DNA of 6,231 bases from an uncultured Oscillospiraceae bacterium (lineage in GTDB: Bacteria > Bacillota > Clostridia > Oscillospirales > Oscillospiraceae): positions 1 through 6,231 of the forward strand of contig CAKUKL010000094.1 in assembly GCA_934662925.1 (NCBI GenBank), in the 5' to 3' direction. The notes beneath the pieces were generated by a model. It saw nothing but the letters and a program-made list of their open reading frames with translations, was not told the origin of the DNA and ran no database searches. Numbering within the stretch: position 1 is the stretch's first letter; the number at the start of each line of letters is the position of its first letter. The position numbers and the translations under genes are program-made. Positions 1-4,019 of this stretch are shown piece after piece.

Positions 1-121
1 ACAAGTAAAAAAGAGCAAAGAACGGCATAGCCGTTAAGCTACACCGTTCCTTGCTTCAATGTTTTCCTAAGTCACCGCCCCGTGGGGAAACGATTTTTTC
101 CACCCCGTTCCTTGGGATGGA
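1..121. other. Non-coding left edge with hairpins
   Basis: No convincing gene is visible here. Two mutually exclusive foldings exist near the left edge. One is a short hairpin, AACGGC (21-26) with GCCGTT (30-35). The other is a longer pairing of 14-25 with 44-55 that has a single mismatch. A second hairpin pairs 84-92 with 97-105 around a CGAT loop, using two G-U pairs. The decamer CCGTTCCTTG occurs at 44-53 and 105-114, and again inside the second long repeat at 3757-3766. The stretch may be the tail of a gene or repeat lying to the left of the window. Confidence 0.4.
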
Positions 122-171
122 TTCGCCGTTACTCCGGCGAAGCGGAGTGGTGCGTCCTGCGGACGCTCCGC
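122..171 (+). repeat. Left boundary hairpins of copy 1
   Basis: TTCGCCG (122-128) pairs with CGGCGAA (135-141) around the loop TTACTC. It is followed by GCGGAG (142-147) pairing with CTCCGC (166-171), with CGTCC/GGACG (153-157, 161-165) inside. The 23 bases 135-157 recur as an exact reverse complement at 3938-3960, the right end of copy 2. This suggests the two ends of the element are inverted versions of each other. Confidence 0.75.
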
Positions 172-174
172 TGG

Positions 175-250
175 GGTGACTTTCTGTCCGCACAGAAAGT
201 CACCAAAGAAGCGCACAGGGGATAATCCCCTGTGTACCCCTTAGAAGGGG
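175..250 (+). repeat. Hairpin trio in copy 1
   Basis: Three hairpins lie in a row. GGTGACTTTCTGT (175-187) pairs over 13 bp with 192-204 around the loop CCGC. CACAGGGGA (214-222) pairs over 9 bp with TCCCCTGTG (226-234) around TAA. CCCCT (237-241) pairs with AGGGG (246-250). The equivalents in copy 2 are at 3420-3493. The first hairpin differs there at paired positions (C-G becomes T-A), while the second is identical. Confidence 0.75.
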
Positions 251-320
251 ACTGGCATGGTCTTGTTTTTGCGGTGCCGCAGAATGTCTGCCGACTCCTT
301 CGTTAAGACGCTGTTCTTCT

Positions 321-463
321 GTTTCCGCTGCCGCTGCGCTAGTGCTAACTTGTGAGGTTTGCGCTCATTAGCGCCGCCGCTGCTGCAAGCAAACTTGTAG
401 CGCAGGCGCCAAACGTTGGCCCGGCAAACTATAACGACCTCCATTGGAGCGGCAGCGGGAAAC
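321..463 (+). other. Long-range helix in copy 1
   Basis: GTTTCC plus GCTGCCGCT (321-335) pairs with AGCGGCAGC, a bulged G, and GGAAAC (448-463). This gives 15 bp closing a loop of about 110 bases. In copy 2 the core pairing is kept (3571-3579 with 3692-3700) with one T-G pair. Within the enclosed stretch, GCGCT (355-ish, beside the CATT loop) and other short complements suggest further folding. An alternative partner, CAGCGGC (463-469), competes for 330-336. Confidence 0.45.
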
Positions 464-546
464 AGCGGCTTCGCGTGTCCTGTTACCTCGCGCCGGTCGA
501 TAGACGCAGAAACTTTTTCGTCCGCCCCGCAGGGCTGGGGGTTCCT

Positions 547-622
547 CAAAGGGGGACTGGTCCCCCTTTGAAGGCGCGCCGCGTCAGCGGTTTCAGCGTT
601 TCCGCAGAAACGCTCGCGCCTT
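547..622 (+). other. Extra hairpin plus three-way junction module
   Basis: This module is present in copy 1 and absent from copy 2. CAAAGGGGGAC (547-557) pairs with GTCCCCCTTTG (560-570). A closed three-way junction follows directly: P1 AAGGCGCG (571-578) with CGCGCCTT (615-622), P2 CCGC (579-582) with GCGG (587-590) around GTCA, and P3 AGCGTTTC (595-602) with GAAACGCT (607-614) around CGCA. Apart from the hairpin loops, only the four bases TTTC (591-594) are unpaired in the junction. The module is flanked by GGGGGTTCCTCA (537-548) and GGGGGTTTTCA (624-634), where copy 2 has a single related stretch near 3783-3792. It therefore looks like a separate unit inserted with target duplication, or one lost from copy 2. 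Confidence 0.65.
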
Positions 623-630
623 TGGGGGTT

Positions 631-703
631 TTCAGGGGAAAAATACTATGAGCGAGGGCGCGCCCTTTGCGCCCGATGTCGAATCCGTATTTTCGCCCCT
701 GAA
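631..703 (+). other. Covarying nested stem in copy 1
   Basis: The outer stem pairs TTCAGGGG (631-638) with CCCCTGAA (696-703) and AAAATAC (640-646) with GTATTTT (687-693), with a small internal loop between. The inner hairpin pairs GGGCGC (656-661) with GCGCCC (669-674) around GCCCTTT. In copy 2 the same architecture is at 3789-3860, with paired changes in both outer and inner stems and the same 7-base loop. This is the strongest evidence for selected base pairing in the element. The ATG at 648-650 and the short frame after it are not supported as a gene. Confidence 0.75.
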
Positions 704-713
704 TGCATTTTTG

Positions 714-762
714 CCTACTTTTTGTGCGCACAAAAAGTAGGTCGCCTTCAGGCGAAACCTGA
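714..762 (+). repeat. 28-base palindrome and competing hairpins, copy 1
   Basis: CCTACTTTTTGTGC (714-727) is followed immediately by its exact reverse complement (728-741), forming a perfect 28-base palindrome. Next, TCGCC (742-746) pairs with GGCGA (751-755). Alternatively TCAGG (748-752) pairs with CCTGA (758-762), sharing bases with the first helix. Both choices also exist in copy 2 with a changed sequence. Confidence 0.7.
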
Positions 763-772
763 CGCTCTCCCG

Positions 773-793
773 TTTTGCCGGGAACTGGCGAAA
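773..793 (+). repeat. Right boundary hairpin of copy 1
   Basis: TTTTGCC (773-779) pairs with GGCGAAA (787-793), with one T-G pair (776-790), around GGGAACT. Its reverse complement resembles the left boundary hairpin at 122-141, giving imperfect terminal inverted repeats of about 20 bases. Its last bases overlap the A-run that provides the U-tract of the ackA terminator. Confidence 0.6.
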
Positions 794-826
794 GCAAAAA
801 CAGAGGGCCGCTGACGCGGCCCTCTG
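791..826 (-). terminator. Rho-independent terminator of ackA
   Basis: A perfect 11-bp stem pairs CAGAGGGCCGC (801-811) with 816-826 around the loop TGAC. Read on the minus strand it is followed by TTTTTGCTTT (800 down to 791). It lies 28 bases past the ackA stop codon, which is the expected place and orientation. Confidence 0.9.
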
Positions 827-854
827 TCGGTACTCTCTGCTGTTTTTCGACTGC

Positions 855-2060
855 TTACTTGCCGACGATCTCGGCGGTATCCAGCGCGATCATCAGCTCT
901 TCGTTGGTGGGGATGACCAGCGTGCGGACGGTGGCGCCCTCGGCGGACACGTCCACTTCCTTGCCGCGGCAGTTGTTCTTCTCCGCGTCCACCTTGATGC
1001 CCATGTACTCCAGGCCGGAGGTCATGCGCAGACGCATATCGGCGGAGTTCTCGCCCACGCCGGCGGTGAAGATGACGGCGTCCACGCCGCCCATGGCGGC
1101 GGCATACGCGCCGATATACTTCTTCACGCCGTACTCAAAGGCGTCCATGGCCAGCTCGGCGCGCTTGTTGCCCTCCTGCTTGGCGCTCTCCAGATCGCGG
1201 AAGTCGGAGGACACGCCGGAAATGCCCTGCACGCCGGACTTCTTGTTCAGCACGTTGAGCATCTCGGTGATGTTCATGTTGTACTTGTTCATCAGGTACT
1301 CCAGAATACCGGCGTCCAGATCGCCGGAGCGGGTTCCCATGGGCAGACCGGCCAGCGGGGTAAAGCCCATGGAGGTGTCCACGGACTTGCCGCCGTCGAT
1401 GGCGGCCACGGAGGAGCCGTTGCCCAGGTGGCAGGAGATGAGCTTCAGCTCCTCGATGGGCTTGCCCAGCATGGCGGCGGCACGCTGGGAGACATAGCGG
1501 TGAGAGGTGCCGTGGAAGCCGTAGCGGCGGACCTTGTCGTTCTCATAGTACTCATAGGGCAGAGCGTAGATATAGGCCTTGGCGGGCATGGTCTGATGGA
1601 AGGCGGTGTCGAACACGGCCACCTGAGGCACGTCGGGGCCCATGACATCCACGCAGGCCTTGATGCCGGTGATGTTGGCGGGGTTGTGCAGAGGAGCCAG
1701 AGGGATGCACTCCTCCAGAGCAGCCATGACCTTGTCGTCGATCTTGACGGAGCCGGAGAAGGCCTCGCCGCCGTGGACGACGCGGTGACCGACGGCGTCG
1801 ATCTCCTTCATGGAGCTGATGACGCCGTTGTCGGCATCCACCAGAGCGTCCATGACGGCCTTGATGGCCTCGGAATGGGTGGGCATGGCGACGTCAATGG
1901 CGTCCAGCACCTTCTTGCCCGCCAGCTGGGGCTTGTAGGTGAACTTGCCGTCGATGCCGATCCGCTCGCACAGGCCCTTGGCCAGCAGCTCGCCGGTGGC
2001 GGGATCCAGCAGCTGATACTTCAGAGAAGAGCTGCCGGCGTTGATAACCAGAATCTTCAT
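855..2060 (-). CDS. ackA: Acetate kinase
   Basis: A full-length 401-residue acetate kinase (ATP:acetate phosphotransferase). It is a cytoplasmic enzyme that interconverts acetyl phosphate plus ADP with acetate plus ATP, the last step of acetate fermentation. The N-terminal [15 protein letters not shown] phosphate-binding segment carries Asn7 and Ser10-12. HRVVHGG (residues 92-98) carries Arg93; VFDTAFH (149-155) carries Asp151; GFHGTSHRY (181-189) carries His183; GTRSGDLD (242-249) carries Arg244; TAGVGENS (332-339) and TNEEL (385-389) supply nucleotide and metal contacts. These match the known ASKHA-fold active site, and length is normal. The ATG follows AAGGAG with a 10-base gap. It is transcribed alone: it diverges from tmcAL and ends at a strong terminator. 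No pta gene is adjacent. Nothing is missing or odd in the protein. Confidence 0.98.
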   Translation of the reverse strand: MKILVINAGSSSLKYQLLDPATGELLAKGLCERIGIDGKFTYKPQLAGKKVLDAIDVAMPTHSEAIKAVMDALVDADNGVISSMKEIDAVGHRVVHGGEAFSGSVKIDDKVMAALEECIPLAPLHNPANITGIKACVDVMGPDVPQVAVFDTAFHQTMPAKAYIYALPYEYYENDKVRRYGFHGTSHRYVSQRAAAMLGKPIEELKLISCHLGNGSSVAAIDGGKSVDTSMGFTPLAGLPMGTRSGDLDAGILEYLMNKYNMNITEMLNVLNKKSGVQGISGVSSDFRDLESAKQEGNKRAELAMDAFEYGVKKYIGAYAAAMGGVDAVIFTAGVGENSADMRLRMTSGLEYMGIKVDAEKNNCRGKEVDVSAEGATVRTLVIPTNEELMIALDTAEIVGK

Positions 2061-2070
2061 GGATGGTACA

Positions 2071-2076
2071 CTCCTT
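2071..2076 (-). promoter_or_regulatory. ackA ribosome binding site
   Basis: CTCCTT on the plus strand reads AAGGAG on the minus strand, ten bases before the ATG at 2060. This supports the annotated start, which also matches the conserved [12 protein letters not shown] family N-terminus. Confidence 0.85.
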
Positions 2077-2137
2077 AAAATAAGTTTCTTGCTTCCGGGA
2101 CAAAAACGTATTACACTAAGCTGGAAAAAGCACGTAT

Positions 2138-2166
2138 ATTTTAGCCCTTTTTACGCCAAAGGACAA
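2138..2166 (-). promoter_or_regulatory. Candidate ackA promoter
   Basis: On the minus strand TTGTCC (2166-2161) lies exactly 17 bases before TAAAAT (2143-2138), matching sigma-70/SigA-type boxes at 4 of 6 and 5 of 6 positions. Transcription would start near 2131, leaving a leader of about 70 bases. A second -10-like hexamer, TGTAAT, lies further downstream near 2111-2116 without a good -35. On the plus strand TATATT (2135-2140) could be a -10 for tmcAL, so the two promoters may overlap. This is pattern matching only. Confidence 0.4.
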
Positions 2167-2193
2167 GGGTTTTTTCTTTTTTTCAGAAAAAAG
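2145..2193 (+). promoter_or_regulatory. Leader hairpins before tmcAL
   Basis: CCCTT (2145-2149) can pair with AAGGG (2165-2169), directly followed by T6 C T7 (2170-2183), an arrangement like a weak intrinsic terminator in the tmcAL leader. The same T-run can instead pair with A6 in a 7-bp hairpin, C2176-T2182 with A2187-G2193. These two states share the T-run. The stem is short, so attenuation is only a possibility, and the region also holds the ackA -35 box on the other strand. Confidence 0.25.
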
Positions 2194-2200
2194 TTTCCAG

Positions 2201-2217
2201 AGGAGGGAAAGCCGTTG
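2201..2217 (+). promoter_or_regulatory. Ribosome binding site fixing a TTG start
   Basis: AGGAGG (2201-2206) lies eight bases before TTG (2215-2217). This site decides the tmcAL start. The frame stays open upstream to an ATG at 2041, but those 58 extra residues overlap ackA, run through AT-rich leader sequence and have no family match, whereas KIAGIVAEYNPFH begins directly after the TTG. Confidence 0.85.
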
Positions 2218-3327
2218 AAAATCGCCGGTATCGTGGCGGAATACAACCCCTTTCACGCCGGACACGCCCACCACATCGCCGAGACCCACCACTGGGCGGG
2301 CGGCTGTGCCGTCGTGGCCGTCATGAGCGGCAACTTCGTCCAGCGGGGGGACTGCGCCGTCACCGACAAGTGGGCACGGGCACGGGCGGCGCTGGAGGGC
2401 GGAGCGGATCTGGTTCTGGAGCTGCCCACGGTGTGGGCGGCATCCTCGGCGGAACACTTCGCCCGGGGGTCCGTGTCCATCCTGAAGGCCGCCGGGGCGG
2501 ATACCCTCTCCTTCGGCAGCGAGAGCGGCGACGCCGGCGCCCTCGCCCGGGCGGCGCTGGCGCTGGATTCCCCGGAGTTCCGCGCGGAGCTGCGCCGCCA
2601 TCTGGACGCGGGCCTGCCCTTCGCCCGGTGCCGCCAGCTGGCGGCGGAGACTCTGCTGGGCGGGGACGGAGCCGCCGTGCTGGAAAACGCCAACGACAAT
2701 CTTGGGGTGGAATACCTGCGGGCCGCCCGGCGGCTGGGCTGGCAGCCGGAGGTGCTGGCCGTCCCCCGGATCGGGGCGGGCCACGACGGCGGAGCCCACC
2801 CGGAGTACCCCTCCGCCTCTTTTCTGCGAAAAGAAATTTTTGAGGGGCGGCTCCCCATGGACAATCCCGCCGGTTTGCGGTACAATGAACGCGGCGTGCT
2901 CACCGCCCTGCGGGCCATGGAGCCAGAGGACTTCGCCGCCCTGCCCGACTGCGGGGAGGGTCTTGACCGGCGGCTCTGGCAGGCCGTCCGGCAGGCGGTG
3001 ACGCTGAACGAGGTGTACGAACTTGCCAAAACCAAGCGCTACGCCCACGCCCGCATCCGCCGGGCCGTGCTGTGGGCGGCGGTGGGCCTGCGGGCCGCCG
3101 ACCGGCCGGAGACTCCCCCGTACCTCCGGATGCTGGGGGCCAACGAGACGGGCCGGGCCGTTCTGAAGCAGGTCCCGGCGGGCATTCCCGTCATCACCAA
3201 ACCCGCCCACGGGAAGGGCGTTCCCCTCATGGAGCTGGAGGCCCGGTGCACCGACTTCTTCGCCCTGTGCCGGGAGAGGCCGCTGCCCTGTGGGGAAGAG
3301 TGGCGGCGTAGCCCGGTGATTTTATAA
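2215..3327 (+). CDS. tmcAL: tRNA(Met) cytidine acetate ligase (YlbM family)
   Basis: A 370-residue protein of the TmcAL/YlbM (DUF795) family. The characterised Bacillus enzyme uses ATP and acetate, through acetyl-adenylate, to make N4-acetylcytidine at the wobble position of elongator tRNA-Met. The N-terminal nucleotidyltransferase domain shows GIVAEYNPFHAGH (residues 5-17, HxGH with His14 and His17), VMSGNFVQRG (36-45) and ADLVLELP (64-71). SFGSES (99-104), NDNLGVEYL (160-168) and SASFLRKEIF (200-209) follow. The C-terminal part has KTKRYAHARIRR (272-283), PPYLRMLGANETG (301-313), PVITKP (325-330) and the usual ATD-like end ARCTDFFAL (343-351). It is shorter than the roughly 400-415 residues I recall for the family but has no visible break. 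Start is TTG, set by AGGAGG. It diverges from ackA and probably is transcribed alone, or reads into the long repeat that follows. Confidence 0.93.
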   Translation: MKIAGIVAEYNPFHAGHAHHIAETHHWAGGCAVVAVMSGNFVQRGDCAVTDKWARARAALEGGADLVLELPTVWAASSAEHFARGSVSILKAAGADTLSFGSESGDAGALARAALALDSPEFRAELRRHLDAGLPFARCRQLAAETLLGGDGAAVLENANDNLGVEYLRAARRLGWQPEVLAVPRIGAGHDGGAHPEYPSASFLRKEIFEGRLPMDNPAGLRYNERGVLTALRAMEPEDFAALPDCGEGLDRRLWQAVRQAVTLNEVYELAKTKRYAHARIRRAVLWAAVGLRAADRPETPPYLRMLGANETGRAVLKQVPAGIPVITKPAHGKGVPLMELEARCTDFFALCRERPLPCGEEWRRSPVIL

Positions 3328-3366
3328 AATCAAAGGGCTTTCGCCCCTTCACCTTATTCTCCCGTG
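3328..3366 (+). terminator. Weak hairpin after tmcAL
   Basis: GGGC (3335-3338) pairs with GCCC (3343-3346) around TTTC, extended by AA/TT across a bulged C. It starts eight bases past the tmcAL stop. No proper T-run follows (only scattered Ts near 3353-3360), so termination here would be weak and transcripts may continue into the long repeat. Confidence 0.3.
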
Positions 3367-3413
3367 TTCGCCGGAAAATCGGCGATAGATTTGAGCGTCC
3401 TCCGCGGACGCTC
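3367..3413 (+). repeat. Left boundary hairpins of copy 2
   Basis: TCGCCG (3368-3373) pairs with CGGCGA (3380-3385) around GAAAAT, the same stem as at 122-141 with an unrelated loop. Then GAGCGTCC (3393-3400) pairs with GGACGCTC (3406-3413) around TCCGC. Both sit at the same offset (3245) as their copy 1 counterparts. Confidence 0.7.
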
Positions 3414-3419
3414 CGCTGG

Positions 3420-3493
3420 GGTGACTTTTTGTTCGTGCAAAAAGTCACCAAAAACACGCACAGGGGATAATCCCCTGTGTACCCCTTGAGGGG
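3420..3493 (+). repeat. Hairpin trio in copy 2
   Basis: GGTGACTTTTTGT (3420-3432) pairs over 13 bp with 3437-3449 around TCGT, closed by a T-G pair. CACAGGGGA (3459-3467) pairs with TCCCCTGTG (3471-3479) around TAA. CCCC (3482-3485) pairs with GGGG (3490-3493). This is the counterpart of 175-250. Confidence 0.75.
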
Positions 3494-3788
3494 GACTGGC
3501 ATAGCCTTTTTGTTGCCATGCTACAAAAGTTTTTCCGACTCCTTTGTTAAGACGCTGCCATTCTCTTTCCGCTGTCGCTGCTCTGGTGCAGTCTTGCGAT
3601 ACAGGCGCTCGTCAGCCCTACCGCACCATCAAGCAAGCTAACAGCGCAGGCGCTGACCGACGGCCGTACCAGCTATAACAATCGCCATTGGAGCGGCAGC
3701 GATAATTAGCGGCTTCGCGTGTCGGCTTACCCCGCGCCGGAAATAGAACGCTGCACCCGTTCCTTGCGCCCCCGTAAACCTTGGGGTT

Positions 3789-3860
3789 CTTAGGGGGAAA
3801 ACGCTATGAGCGAGAATGCGCCCTTTGCATTCGAAGTCGAATCCGCGTTTTCTCCCTAAG
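3789..3860 (+). other. Covarying nested stem in copy 2
   Basis: CTTAGGGGGAAAACGC (3789-3804) pairs over 16 bp with 3845-3860, with a single G-T pair (3796-3853). The inner hairpin pairs GAATGC (3814-3819) with GCATTC (3827-3832) around GCCCTTT. Against copy 1 (631-703), three inner pairs and several outer pairs differ on both sides at once while pairing is kept. Confidence 0.75.
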
Positions 3861-3870
3861 TGATTCTTTG

Positions 3871-3923
3871 GTTACTTTCTGTTCACACAGAAAGTAACTC
3901 GCCCTGAGGGGCGAAACCCTCAG
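3871..3923 (+). repeat. Hairpin and competing helices, copy 2
   Basis: GTTACTTTCTGT (3871-3882) pairs over 12 bp with ACAGAAAGTAAC (3887-3898) around TCAC, the counterpart of the palindrome at 714-741. Then TCGCCC (3899-3904) pairs with GGGCGA (3909-3914), or alternatively CTGAGGG (3904-3910) pairs with CCCTCAG (3917-3923). The two cannot form together. Confidence 0.7.
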
Positions 3924-3927
3924 CTCC

Positions 3928-3973
3928 GCGTCCGCGTGGACGCACCACTCCGCTTCGCCGCGGGTTCGGCGAA
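3928..3973 (+). repeat. Right boundary hairpins of copy 2
   Basis: GCGTCC (3928-3933) pairs with GGACGC (3938-3943) around GCGT. After ACCACTCCGC, TTCGCCG (3954-3960) pairs with CGGCGAA (3967-3973) around CGGGTT. Positions 3938-3960 are the exact reverse complement of 135-157 in copy 1, so this right end mirrors the left end of copy 1 hairpin by hairpin. Confidence 0.75.
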
Positions 3974-4004
3974 AAACCAAGAAATCCAAGAACTCTGTTC
4001 TTTG

Positions 4005-4012
4005 AAAGGAAG
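4005..4012 (+). promoter_or_regulatory. pepT ribosome binding site
   Basis: AAAGGAAG lies just before the ATG at 4020, with nine bases between GGA and the start codon. It favours this ATG over the in-frame ATG at 3936, which would add 28 residues encoded by the right end of the repeat. No clear pepT promoter boxes are visible between 3974 and 4004. Confidence 0.75.
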
Positions 4013-4019
4013 AATCATT

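Larger units (their letters stand above)
122..793 (+). repeat. Long structured intergenic repeat, copy 1
   Basis: This is the first of two collinear, same-orientation copies of an unrecognised element; the second is at 3367-3973. The copies share a 25-base identity (159-183 with 3404-3428), a 31-base identity (212-242 with 3457-3487), a 23-base block with one difference (291-313 with 3535-3557) and a 17-base identity (441-457 with 3685-3701). The coordinate offset between copies is 3244-3245 up to about position 500, then 3157-3158 from 631 on, so copy 1 carries a net 86-base insertion in between. Nearly the whole length can be drawn as helices. The limits given are those of the TTCGCC-type hairpins at 122-141 and 773-793. 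I infer a plus-strand RNA sense from G-U pairs; a DNA-level repeat such as a MITE is not excluded. No obvious target-site duplication flanks it. Confidence 0.8.
3367..3973 (+). repeat. Long structured intergenic repeat, copy 2
   Basis: This is the second copy of the element described at 122-793, in the same orientation and filling the gap between tmcAL and pepT. Its hairpins correspond in order and spacing to copy 1. It lacks the net 86-base module of copy 1 and has a longer right end, with an extra GCGTCC/GGACGC hairpin (3928-3943). The sequence between conserved blocks has diverged considerably, so the duplication is not recent, or both copies derive independently from a larger family. The element begins 39 bases after tmcAL and ends 46 bases before the pepT start codon. 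If it is made as RNA on the plus strand, it would be co-oriented with both neighbours. No gene is supported inside it. Confidence 0.8.

Noticed and set aside
241..549. 102-codon open frame on the minus strand inside copy 1
   Set aside because: The matching frame in copy 2 aligns without gaps but has three in-frame stops. My by-hand tally of differences over codon positions 1/2/3 was about 26/19/20, without the third-position excess expected for a protein under selection. Conserved blocks follow hairpins instead.
571..622. Cloverleaf-like fold considered as a tRNA
   Set aside because: Only three short helices in about 52 bases, with no anticodon arm, T-loop consensus or CCA-type end.
648..740. 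Small plus-strand frame starting MSEGAPFAP, with a related start MSENAPFAF in copy 2
   Set aside because: The two ATGs align, but the frame ends after 17 residues in copy 2 against 30 in copy 1, has no ribosome binding site, and its sequence is dictated by the covarying stem.
122..793. CRISPR array or insertion sequence
   Set aside because: There are no regularly spaced identical repeats and no transposase reading frame. The hairpins differ in sequence and spacing.
546..797. 83-codon open frame on the minus strand
   Set aside because: It crosses the three-way-junction module, the nested stem and the palindrome, has no recognisable domain, and copy 2 lacks the module it runs through.
2041..2214. 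N-terminal extension of tmcAL from an upstream in-frame ATG
   Set aside because: It overlaps ackA, lacks a ribosome binding site and family similarity, and AGGAGG points to the TTG at 2215.
3227..3502. 91-codon minus-strand frame across the tmcAL 3' end and copy 2
   Set aside because: It is antisense to the well-supported end of tmcAL and then runs through hairpins; no family resemblance.
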